Assembly (NCBI GenBank): GCA_016716405.1
Contig: JADJWK010000001.1
Span: 868,001-932,000, forward strand
Direction of reading: 5' to 3'
DNA from: Candidatus Melainabacteria bacterium
GTDB taxonomy: Bacteria > Cyanobacteriota > Vampirovibrionia > Obscuribacterales > Obscuribacteraceae
DNA length: 64,000 bases
Position numbers and translations under genes: made by a program. The notes beneath the pieces are model-generated. The model saw only the letters and a list, made by a program, of their open reading frames with translations, was not told the DNA's origin and did not search any database. This document shows, piece after piece, positions 32,606-39,881 of this stretch. Position 1 is the stretch's first letter. Each line of letters opens with the position of its first letter.

Positions 32606-33511
32606 GTGAAAAGGGAAGTAATCATCAAAGAGACACACCGCGGCCTGCTCTATGAAGACGGTGTCTTCAAAAAGCTTCTGGAAGCCGGGCGTTATGTGAT
32701 TCCCTATTACATCGATCTGGGTATCCTCCGTACTCCGAAAGTCGAGATCGTTCTGGTGGACGTTCGTCAGCGCGATCTGACCATCAAGAATCAGGAGATC
32801 CTCACCTCGGACAAAGTCGCTATCCGGGTGAGCATCATCGTTCAGTTCCGGGTCACCGATCCGGCAGCGGCTCTGCACGTGGTGGAGCAGTATCACGACC
32901 GGATCTACAGCGACGTGCAGCTTGCGGCGCGTCGCTCCCTGGCTAGCATGACCCTGGAGGAGATTCTCACCAATCGCAACAAGCTGAGCGAAGATATTCT
33001 CAGCGAAGTAAAGGAAGTTGCAACTACTTACGGTGTCGGGATAATCAGGGCGGACGTCAAAGATCTGATTTTTCCCGGCAATCTGCAAGAGGTCATGAAC
33101 AGGGTTCTGGCCGCCGAGCGCGTTGCTGAAGCGCAGCTCGTGGAGGCGAGGACGCGTGCCCAGACAGATAGAATCGCTGCAGAGGCGAAGGCGGCTTCTC
33201 AGAAAGTCGATGCCGAAGCAAGGGCTGCTGCACAGAAATTCGAGTCCGAGGCTGAGAGCCACAGGCAGAGGCTGGTGGCTGAGACGCGAGCAGCGATGAA
33301 ACGTATAGAGACGGAAGCGGGGGTCGCCGAGATCAAGGCTTTCGAGGACGCGGCCGTGTCTCTGGAAAAGCATCCTGTCCTGGTGCGCCTGAAAGAGCTG
33401 GAATCCCTCAATGCGCTTGGTCGCAATGCCAATGCCAGGATCTATATCGGCTTCGATAATATCTCCCGGGCCTCGAGCATTTTCGGGCTCGATTCGGAGA
33501 GCCAGTCATAG
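32606..33511 (+). CDS. SPFH/Band-7 domain protein (stomatin/prohibitin-like)
   Basis: The 301-residue protein starts at GTG 32606. Residues about 15-190 match the Band-7 fold: LLEAGRYVIPYY, VDVRQRDLTIKNQEILTSDKV cut here, VRVSIIVQFRVTDP and the helix ARRSLASMTLEEILTNR. An Ala/Glu-rich coiled coil follows (about 190-260), as in flotillin-like scaffold proteins. Unlike most, it has no evident N-terminal membrane segment. Such proteins oligomerise at membranes and organise proteases or transporters. It stands alone, with a weak inverted repeat after the stop. Confidence 0.88.
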   Translation: MKREVIIKETHRGLLYEDGVFKKLLEAGRYVIPYYIDLGILRTPKVEIVLVDVRQRDLTIKNQEILTSDKVAIRVSIIVQFRVTDPAAALHVVEQYHDRIYSDVQLAARRSLASMTLEEILTNRNKLSEDILSEVKEVATTYGVGIIRADVKDLIFPGNLQEVMNRVLAAERVAEAQLVEARTRAQTDRIAAEAKAASQKVDAEARAAAQKFESEAESHRQRLVAETRAAMKRIETEAGVAEIKAFEDAAVSLEKHPVLVRLKELESLNALGRNANARIYIGFDNISRASSIFGLDSESQS

Positions 33512-33824
33512 CGCTAATTGAGCTAGGAGACCAATCAGGTTTTTTGCAGCTAATGTTAGCGCCTGCGTCCGCCTTCGGCTTTTGAAAGAGCCCGGCTGAC
33601 GGGGGTTCGACCGGTTGTAAAGCTCTGTGTTTAATATGGGAGCCTGTAACACTGGTTGGCAGAAGATCTGTTTTCCACATAAGTTCGTCTTGTTCTCTCA
33701 ATACTTCGCTGTCTTCGCTTTAGACCTCAAAGTCATCCACCACTTCTCCAGACTTACAGCGACTCGCCTGCGAGCCGGTGCCTCTGTGCCCGGGCGCGCA
33801 ATTCAATCTTGTCAGGAACCGAAC
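33512..33824. other. Intergenic region, Band-7 to radical SAM operon
   Basis: About 310 bp without a gene. GCGCTAA (33511-33517) and TTAGCGC (33556-33562) form a weak hairpin around a T-run just after the Band-7 stop, possibly a terminator. No radical SAM promoter could be placed. Confidence 0.45.
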
Positions 33825-34700
33825 ATGAAGATCCGCACCTTCAGTATTCTCGCTGGCAGCCTTGCATGCAATGCTCGCTGCCCGTTTTGCATCGCCGGCA
33901 CGACGCCCAAGAACGGCGTCGGTATCAAGGAGCCGGAGGTGAACTGGCGTCGTTTCGAGACTGCCTGCCGCCTCGCTCGTGAAGCCGGCTGCCTGACCGC
34001 GATGATCACCGGCAAAGGGGAGCCCACGCTCTTCCCGAACCAGGTGATCACCTTCCTCGAGAAGATGCAGCCCTTCGGCTTCCCGATCATCGAGATTCAG
34101 ACCAACGGCTCGGTGATTGCCGACGGCAAGCATATCGACGACAAGACCCTGGAGCGCTGGCGCGACCTCGGTCTTCTCACCGTCGCCATCTCGGTGGTCC
34201 ACTATGACCCCGAGAAGAACCGCAAGATCTATTTCCCGCGCCGCAAGAGCTATTTCGATCTGCCAGCGCTCATCGAGAAGCTCCACAAGCACGATTTCAC
34301 CGTGCGCCTCACCACCATCCTGGCCCGGGGCCTCATCGACAGCGTCGAGGAGATGAAGGCGATGATCGAGTTCGCCCGGAGTAACGGTGTCGAGCAGCTC
34401 ACCTTTACCCCGGTGACCAAGCCGACCCTGTCGGACGGCGGCGAGATCTTCGGCTGGATAGCGTCCAACCACATCCCGGACGAGAGCTTCGCCCAGATGA
34501 GGAAGTACCTGGAGGACAATGCCTCCTTGCTGCTCAATCTGCCGCACGGAGCGCGGGTCTATGATGTGGCTGGCCAGAACGCCTGTCTCAACAACTGCAT
34601 CACCGTGGACCCCAACTCCGAGGAGATGCGCTCCATCATCTTCTACCCTGACGGGCATGTTCGCTATGCCTGGCAGTATTCCGGCGCCATCATCTTCTGA
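33825..34700 (+). CDS. Radical SAM enzyme
   Basis: The 291-residue protein has the cluster-binding CxxxCxxC as CNARCPFC (Cys 15, 19, 22), a SAM-contacting MITGKGEPTLFP segment and IEIQTNGS, so it is a radical SAM protein of the MoaA/PqqE-like type. Near the C-terminus QNACLNNC adds Cys that might bind a second cluster, but a full SPASM set is not visible. The start at 33825 has AGGAA at 7 bases; the frame extends upstream without homology. Three unknown genes follow on the same strand, so it may modify one of those products or a small molecule. Confidence 0.9.
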   Translation: MKIRTFSILAGSLACNARCPFCIAGTTPKNGVGIKEPEVNWRRFETACRLAREAGCLTAMITGKGEPTLFPNQVITFLEKMQPFGFPIIEIQTNGSVIADGKHIDDKTLERWRDLGLLTVAISVVHYDPEKNRKIYFPRRKSYFDLPALIEKLHKHDFTVRLTTILARGLIDSVEEMKAMIEFARSNGVEQLTFTPVTKPTLSDGGEIFGWIASNHIPDESFAQMRKYLEDNASLLLNLPHGARVYDVAGQNACLNNCITVDPNSEEMRSIIFYPDGHVRYAWQYSGAIIF

Positions 34701-34807
34701 TCCGGCGCCAGACCGGGGACGGTAGCCTGCAGCCGCGGGCTCGTCCTTCTCTGAGAGAACTCGACCAACCTGAACCGCAACTCTCTTTTAGCAAAAAGGA
34801 GAACGAA

Positions 34808-35182
34808 TTGACCCTGCAAATCAACATCACCACCGACTGGGAAGGCACTCCCGGCTGGGAGCCCATGGGCGTCGGACTTCCCGACAGCTTTCTCGAGGGC
34901 GAGCCCAGCCATGTCCTTGCCACCATTGCTATGCTCTGCATGCAGCCCCGGCCCAAAGAGGTCGAGCCTCATCCCCAGGCTCTAGCCACTCTGGCGCTCT
35001 ACGCCTCGGGCTGCGCCGTCACCCTCTCCACCCGGCAATTCCGCCGGCTCGAGCGGGCGGTCCTGCAGTACATGGACGTTGTCGGCGGTGAAGACCGCTT
35101 CATCGGCACCAGGAACTGGGACTTCGCGTCCTATGTTCGCAACAAAGCCGTGGAGCGTGCCCAGCGCGAGAAAATCATCTGA
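34808..35182 (+). CDS. Unknown protein of the radical SAM operon, 124 residues
   Basis: Starts at TTG 34808 with AAGGAG at 6 bases, the only well-placed site. The product (MTLQINITTDWEGTPGW...) has an N-terminal strand-rich part and a C-terminal helical part (RRLERAVLQYMDVVGGED). No family recognised. It follows the radical SAM gene by 107 bp. Confidence 0.75.
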   Translation: MTLQINITTDWEGTPGWEPMGVGLPDSFLEGEPSHVLATIAMLCMQPRPKEVEPHPQALATLALYASGCAVTLSTRQFRRLERAVLQYMDVVGGEDRFIGTRNWDFASYVRNKAVERAQREKII

Positions 35183-35269
35183 CGGTGATTGCCAGACGCA
35201 TGCAAATAAGACCCAATCCGGGATGAACCCGGGCTGGTTTAACGCAATCATCCGAAGAGGATTTTCCTC

Positions 35270-35797
35270 ATGGGTCACAACCCCAAAGCAAACCTCGCCT
35301 CCGGCGAGCCTGTCGGTGAGAAGCCCTTTTTCACTCTCGAGAAGCCCGAGACCGAAGTCGAGCCCTGCTCTAATCGCATCTTCAAGGCTCCTCTTCCGCG
35401 CATCCCCGGCGACAACGCCTCGGGCACCATGGCTCCCTACGCCACCTACGGCGAAGGCGGGCTCCGGCGCACTGTGGCGAGGTTCCAGGCGCCGCAGGGC
35501 ACCCGTATCCTGGCAGTGAGCTCGAAGTCCTCCCGGGGATTCGAGACCGTCGACACTCCGGCTCTCATTCTCGAAGTGCCGAGCGTCTTCGTCGAGCTGG
35601 TCGATATGGAGGTCCATCTGATCTACGGTGAGCGTGGTTCCTTCGACGCTTCTCCGGATACCGACTGGCAGTCCGAGCCTGCCGCCGGCCTGCCGGTTCC
35701 CGACGGGCTGGCCTATGTCGGCTCCTACAGCTACAGGAGCTTCGAGCACGAGGTCGTTCTCGTATTCCAGCCCCTGAGTTATGTCATCTTTCCGTGA
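35270..35797 (+). CDS. Unknown beta-rich protein of the radical SAM operon, 175 residues
   Basis: Starts at 35270 (MGHNPKANLASGEP). Much of it looks like beta strands with many Pro, Gly and Tyr (VELVDMEVHLIYGERGSFD, FEHEVVLVFQPLSYVIFP), consistent with a small beta-sandwich. No catalytic motif or signal peptide. The ribosome site AGAGGA is in a hairpin: GAGGA (35257-35261) and TCCTC (35265-35269) pair across three T's right before the ATG. It could be the target of the radical SAM enzyme, but no core-peptide-like motif is evident. Confidence 0.75.
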   Translation: MGHNPKANLASGEPVGEKPFFTLEKPETEVEPCSNRIFKAPLPRIPGDNASGTMAPYATYGEGGLRRTVARFQAPQGTRILAVSSKSSRGFETVDTPALILEVPSVFVELVDMEVHLIYGERGSFDASPDTDWQSEPAAGLPVPDGLAYVGSYSYRSFEHEVVLVFQPLSYVIFP

Positions 35798-35830
35798 GGT
35801 TCAGCCTCACTTTCTCTGAGCCTTGAGCAG

Positions 35831-35865
35831 GACCGGGGCTGGTACCGACCGAACCAGCCCCGGTC
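35831..35865 (+). repeat. Intercistronic hairpin, 13-bp perfect stem
   Basis: GACCGGGGCTGGT (35831-35843) and its complement (35853-35865) lie between two genes of the radical SAM operon without a U-tract. Confidence 0.8.
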
Positions 35866-35900
35866 GTCGGCATAACAATCTGATCAACGGGTTCATCGAT

Positions 35901-36152
35901 ATGAGCGAGATCAAAACCCTGGAGCCGCCCACCTGGGAAGCGCTCCGCAAGATCCTGAAAGAGCATGAGTCGACCTACGACAGGCTCACCAGGCACTGGA
36001 CGCTCGAGAAGCGCTCCTGCACCTGGGGACCGGTCGAGGCCTTCGCGAATCAGGCCGGGCTGCAGAAGCTCCGTGGCGACGACCATGGAGCCAGAATCAG
36101 CTTCGCCTATGCCCTGGAGCACGCCGAGCGTATCCTCGCGCGCATGGCTTGA
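35901..36152 (+). CDS. Small unknown helical protein, 83 residues
   Basis: Starts at ATG 35901 (MSEIKTLEPPTW); the ribosome site is weak (ACGGG). The product is helical and basic (LRKILKEHESTYDRLTRHW, FAYALEHAERILARMA). It is the last gene before the operon terminator at 36164. No family recognised. Confidence 0.65.
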   Translation: MSEIKTLEPPTWEALRKILKEHESTYDRLTRHWTLEKRSCTWGPVEAFANQAGLQKLRGDDHGARISFAYALEHAERILARMA

Positions 36153-36163
36153 AACGGGCGTGA

Positions 36164-36202
36164 GCAGGGCGGCGTTTATACGCCGCCCTGCTTCTTTCTT
36201 CT
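36164..36202 (+). terminator. Terminator of the radical SAM operon
   Basis: A perfect 12-bp stem (GCAGGGCGGCGT and complement, TTAT loop) followed by TTCTTTCTTCTTT. Confidence 0.95.
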
Positions 36203-36214
36203 TTGTGTGTTATT

Positions 36215-36235
36215 TACTATACATAATAATACTAT
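36215..36235 (+). repeat. TACTATA box pair after a terminator
   Basis: TACTATA at 36215-36221 and TACTAT at 36230-36235, 24 bases after the hairpin. This is one of the clearest examples of the recurring post-terminator motif of this window. Confidence 0.5.
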
Positions 36236-36343
36236 GGGCGCACAAAAAATGGGCTTCCTTTCCCCATTTGAGATGCGATCGATGTGGCTTGGCGCACCCG
36301 TGCCATAGGCTCGTGTGGCCATGCTGATTGTCTGTGGATAGTC

Positions 36344-37498
36344 CTATGATCTGTTGAGGCCCGGGACCAACCGGCATGGTGAGGTCACCAATTCATTCTC
36401 TCCGGTACCGGCAGGCACTCGAAGTCGGGTCTGGCGGTTATAACGGCAGATGGCAGGGAGTGAACCTTTTTCCAGGCGGGGGTCGCTGGCATATTCCTTC
36501 TCGCTGATCAGCTCCAGACCATCTCCGTACTCGATGATCCGGCTCACCGAGCCGTCCTTGATCTCGAGTCTGGTTCGCTCCACCCTGCCCCCATCTCCGC
36601 TCAACACATCCACTCTGTCCAGATGGTGGATGCCACCCTGGCACCAGGATCTGGAATCACCTGCAGCCCGATTCCAGAACTGCTTGTAGAGCTCGTTGCC
36701 AGACGAGTCGAAAGCCGTGACTCGGACCGAGCCCTCGATGAACTCCACCCACCAGGTCTTCTTGCCCTGATCGTCGAAGTAATCGATGTCATATCCGAGC
36801 CTGTGTCCATCGATACGAGCCTTGATCCGTCCATCGCCGAACAAGAAGTGCCCTTCAAGACCGGTGTACTTCTTGTCATGGATGTCGGCAACTCTGGCTC
36901 CATCCGGAGCGAAGATCTCGTGCCTGTAGGCGCTTGGAGATTGCCTCGTCAGCCTTCTTTCCGGGGCGCCGCTGGGGAAGTACGTCTCCTGCTCGAGGAG
37001 CTGCCTGGATTGATCGAATGTCAGGCGTTCTCTCCGGGCGTTGCCGCTCTCGTCGAGGTGGTAAGTGACATACCCGCCCTTCTCCAGACGTTGTCCCTGG
37101 CGGGCGAGAGTGCCATCGGTGCGGTAGGCCTCGTGCCGGAGATAAGATACGCCATCATCGCTCAGCTCTACGATGCTCTTTCGCACTCGCGCTCCGGTGG
37201 GCTCCTGAGGAGGGTAGAACTCTTCGATGCGCTCGAGCGTCCCCGGGATGCGAAAGTAGAGATACGATGTGATTCCGTTCTTGTATTCGATCTGGACGGA
37301 CCGGATCGAGACTCCGTCCGGCCAGTACCCTACAAGTCGCCTGTCTTCGTCTTTGTTGGCAGGGAACTGCAGGCTCAAGCCTGCTTTCTGGGGGAAAGGC
37401 GGCGGCTCTTCGGCTGGACCGCCGTCGCATCCAGCCAGGAGCAACAGGAGCGCGGAAAGGCATACCGTAGCGCCGGTCCGTTCGAGGTTCATGCTCAT
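36344..37498 (-). CDS. Predicted lipoprotein, paralogue 1
   Basis: A 384-residue exported lipoprotein: basic N-terminus, hydrophobic stretch and lipobox LLLLAGC with Cys about residue 24. The mature part is beta-rich with many Gly, Tyr and Arg and short repeating strand-turn units (IEYKNGITSYLYF, VRVTAFDSSGNELYKQF) like antigen or toxin-antidote shell repeats. It shares with the lipoprotein at 43759-45006 the order R.E.FY, K..V....DG..YL.H and G.R...G.Y.T, so the two are paralogues. Start at 37498 with GGAGAG upstream. It follows a 59-codon gene by 21 bp. Confidence 0.85.
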   Translation of the reverse strand: MSMNLERTGATVCLSALLLLLAGCDGGPAEEPPPFPQKAGLSLQFPANKDEDRRLVGYWPDGVSIRSVQIEYKNGITSYLYFRIPGTLERIEEFYPPQEPTGARVRKSIVELSDDGVSYLRHEAYRTDGTLARQGQRLEKGGYVTYHLDESGNARRERLTFDQSRQLLEQETYFPSGAPERRLTRQSPSAYRHEIFAPDGARVADIHDKKYTGLEGHFLFGDGRIKARIDGHRLGYDIDYFDDQGKKTWWVEFIEGSVRVTAFDSSGNELYKQFWNRAAGDSRSWCQGGIHHLDRVDVLSGDGGRVERTRLEIKDGSVSRIIEYGDGLELISEKEYASDPRLEKGSLPAICRYNRQTRLRVPAGTGENELVTSPCRLVPGLNRS

Positions 37499-37519
37499 GG
37501 ATTCTCTCCGAAGGTCAGA

Positions 37520-37699
37520 TTAGATTGGAGTTCGATTGTTCTTGTCTCTGGCTGCTGCCTCGGCCATGAGCTCCTTCTCGTGCTCAGCGAACCAGAGGTC
37601 TTCCTGAATCTGTCCGATACGGCGGATGTCGCCGACCTTGCCCCTGTTTTTGGAGACAGCACTTTCGCGCTGAATCTTGAGATTCTCGAGTGTTTGCAC
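37520..37699 (-). CDS. Small unknown protein, 59 residues, GTG start
   Basis: GTG at 37699 follows AGGAG at 7 bases; the longer frame to 37792 has no such site. The product (VQTLENLKIQRESAVS... ending DKNNRTPI) is a charged helix with no motif. It lies just ahead of the lipoprotein gene in the same transcript. Confidence 0.6.
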   Translation of the reverse strand: MQTLENLKIQRESAVSKNRGKVGDIRRIGQIQEDLWFAEHEKELMAEAAARDKNNRTPI

Positions 37700-38128
37700 G
37701 GATATTCTCCTGCTTGAAGTTATGGTCGCAGCCACGGGAGAGCACGCGACCCGCAGATTGTCGGCTTGGAACGCGCGGCGTGGCAGTGTCATCGAAGCGC
37801 TGTGTATGGTGTAGAGACAGCTATTGTGACAATCTGAAAAATCTCCTTGCAGCTCTAAAAGGTGATACTTCCTGCTATCAAAGAAAGCTCATGTCTGACC
37901 AGATCATGTAATCGGCAGAGGTAGCAGATAATCGGCAGTGTCTGAAGGGCGAGCGCTGCGCAGTCCTTCGGCTGGAGCGGCGCTTCCTGCCTCTTCGTCC
38001 ACCGGGCTTCGTCCACCGGGCAATGATCAGCGCGATCAGGCGCTGGTGCGTTTTTATCTTCGCGTGAATTGCAATAGGATTCACTTGGCGTCGGCGCCAT
38101 TTCAATCCCGCTTATTTCATCAGACATC
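37700..38128. other. Intergenic region with a 14-bp tandem duplication
   Basis: About 430 bp without a convincing gene. TTCGTCCACCGGGC is duplicated head-to-tail at 37994-38007 and 38008-38021. Nothing else stands out. Confidence 0.55.
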
Positions 38129-39700
38129 TTACGGCGACGCGGTGACCCGGGTCATTCCGGCTTTGTCGACCGGCGCATCGATAACCCGATATAAAGACCC
38201 TGCCTCATCCACCCAGGACTGCAGGCGCTCGTGCACAACGGGGAGCTGCTCTTCCCCGGCGAACACCAGCACGGAAGATCCGCCTCCGCTCAGAACGCAA
38301 CCCATATGCGATACGCCTGCCAGAGCCCCTCTTATTTCTCTCAGGTGCGGTACCAGGTCGCACCGGTATGGCTCGTGCATCCGGTCCGCAAGGGCGAAGC
38401 GAAAAGCCTCTTCGTCTCGATTGACCACGGCAGCAATCATCAAGGAGGTTCTCTGGAGATTGAAGATCGCATCCTCGAAAGGCACCCTGGCCGGCAAAAC
38501 GCTTCGCGATCTTGGAGTAGTCAGTCGAAAACCGGGCGAGACGATAAGTACCCTCCACTCTTCCGGCCAGTCGAGCTTTTGAGTTACGACCCTTTTGCGG
38601 TCCCTGGCACAAACGACCATATTGCCATACAAGCTGGCAGCCAGATTCTCCGGATTGCCCTCAACCGCCAGGCATTGACCCAGCAATTCCTCCTGGTCAA
38701 GAGGGTTGCCGGCGAGATGGCACGACGCCCACACCGCTGCCAGAATCGCCGTATCCGACGCGCCAAGCCCGACGCCTAGCGGGATCTCGGAATCGATAAT
38801 GATCTTGACCTTTTTCAGCAAGCCGGGTTGCCTGGACCAAAGCTTGGCGAGAATCGTGTATACAAGCTCGCCTGTGTCTCTGGCTGTGCTTTGATTGCGC
38901 ATCTCGCCGGTTATGGATACGAGCGGACCGTGCAGGAGGTCGTCCTCGAAGACCTGGATCAATATGCAGCTATAGAGGCTCAAAGCCAGACCAACGGTAT
39001 CCAAACCGGGACCGAGATTACAGGTGCTGCCCGGCACGATCAGGGCGATCTGCTGCTCGACGCGAGGCTCGCGGGTGCTCGAGCGCTCCATCAGTCTCGA
39101 AATTCCAGAGGATCTGGAGCCAGAATCCTTTGCACACGGCGCGCACAGCCTGGCATCTTGAAGGTACTCGTTGACCGAGGCGGTACTCTTCATGCCGAAG
39201 AAGGCTTGAATCTCATTCTTCTTTCCGCCTTCGACGAAAAAACTTATCCCTCTGCTTTCCTTCAGCAGCAATGGATGCACTTTCATAGCGAGTCCCGCCG
39301 ATCGCCCCGCCGACGCCACTATGTTGTGAACACTGCGGGGAGAAAGACCCTTTCCCCTTTCCGACTCGAACACGCAGCCAGAGCTTCCTGCTTTTTCCCT
39401 CAGCCTGGACAGCTGCTCGACAAGGGCCTGATTGAGTGAATGGTCCGTCATCACTCCGGATTTTCTGTGAATCAAGAGTCTTCCAAGACACAGGTCAACG
39501 TCTTGCCAAGTCATGGCAATCAACTCCGACGGGCCAAGCCCGTAGTGATAGCACAACTGAATGAGAAGCGAGTCCCTGAGCCCGGTACGAGAGCAGTTGC
39601 CGGCGCTTTCGACCAGCCGGTCGATCTCTCGTTCGGTCAGGTAGTCTCTTTGCCCGGATCTTCTTGCGGGCAATTTTATCGGGGGCGGCTTCCTGGGCAT
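38129..39700 (-). CDS. Degenerate tyrosine recombinase domain fused to a homoserine kinase-like GHMP kinase
   Basis: Residues 1-190 match the catalytic domain of tyrosine recombinases in fold order (YLTEREIDRLVESA; CYHYGLGPSELIAMTW; IHRKSG; HPLLLKESRGIS; IQAFFGMKS; VNEYL), but key residues are lost: the first Arg is Gly in GLGPSEL, the R-H pair is K-E, and the last His is Met. Only the Tyr position remains. Residues about 210-523 are a GHMP kinase like ThrB: VPGSTCNLGPGLDTVGLAL, the ATP loop PLGVGLGASDTAIL and the C-terminal LSGGGSSVLVF. It would phosphorylate homoserine or a similar small alcohol. The frame is open throughout; an internal ATG at 39091 could give kinase alone. The start at 39700 has no good ribosome site. 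Confidence 0.82.
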   Translation of the reverse strand: MPRKPPPIKLPARRSGQRDYLTEREIDRLVESAGNCSRTGLRDSLLIQLCYHYGLGPSELIAMTWQDVDLCLGRLLIHRKSGVMTDHSLNQALVEQLSRLREKAGSSGCVFESERGKGLSPRSVHNIVASAGRSAGLAMKVHPLLLKESRGISFFVEGGKKNEIQAFFGMKSTASVNEYLQDARLCAPCAKDSGSRSSGISRLMERSSTREPRVEQQIALIVPGSTCNLGPGLDTVGLALSLYSCILIQVFEDDLLHGPLVSITGEMRNQSTARDTGELVYTILAKLWSRQPGLLKKVKIIIDSEIPLGVGLGASDTAILAAVWASCHLAGNPLDQEELLGQCLAVEGNPENLAASLYGNMVVCARDRKRVVTQKLDWPEEWRVLIVSPGFRLTTPRSRSVLPARVPFEDAIFNLQRTSLMIAAVVNRDEEAFRFALADRMHEPYRCDLVPHLREIRGALAGVSHMGCVLSGGGSSVLVFAGEEQLPVVHERLQSWVDEAGSLYRVIDAPVDKAGMTRVTASP

Positions 39701-39772
39701 GGACAAATACTATCAGCCCGCAGGCGGTTTGATTAGAAACTAAAAGATATAGTAAAAAAATCGTGAAAAAGA

Positions 39773-39803
39773 AGCCGGGGGGAGAGGGAGTCTCCTCCCG
39801 GCT
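39773..39803 (-). terminator. Terminator of the ABC transporter gene
   Basis: On the minus strand AGCCGGG pairs with CCCGGCT with an inner GGAG/CTCC helix, followed by TCTTTTT. TACTATA (minus strand) lies at 39748-39754. Confidence 0.85.
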
Positions 39804-39831
39804 CTGAGAAATTCGCTGGCGGTTTCCCTGC

Positions 39832-39861
39832 CGGGGCGGCACCGGGATTGGTGCCGCCCCT
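39832..39861. repeat. Perfect inverted repeat after the ABC transporter gene
   Basis: GGGGCGGCAC and its complement around an 8-base loop; no U-tract. With the terminator next to it, it doubles the hairpins after this gene. Confidence 0.7.
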
Positions 39862-39881
39862 TCCACACCGGTCTGGTCGCG

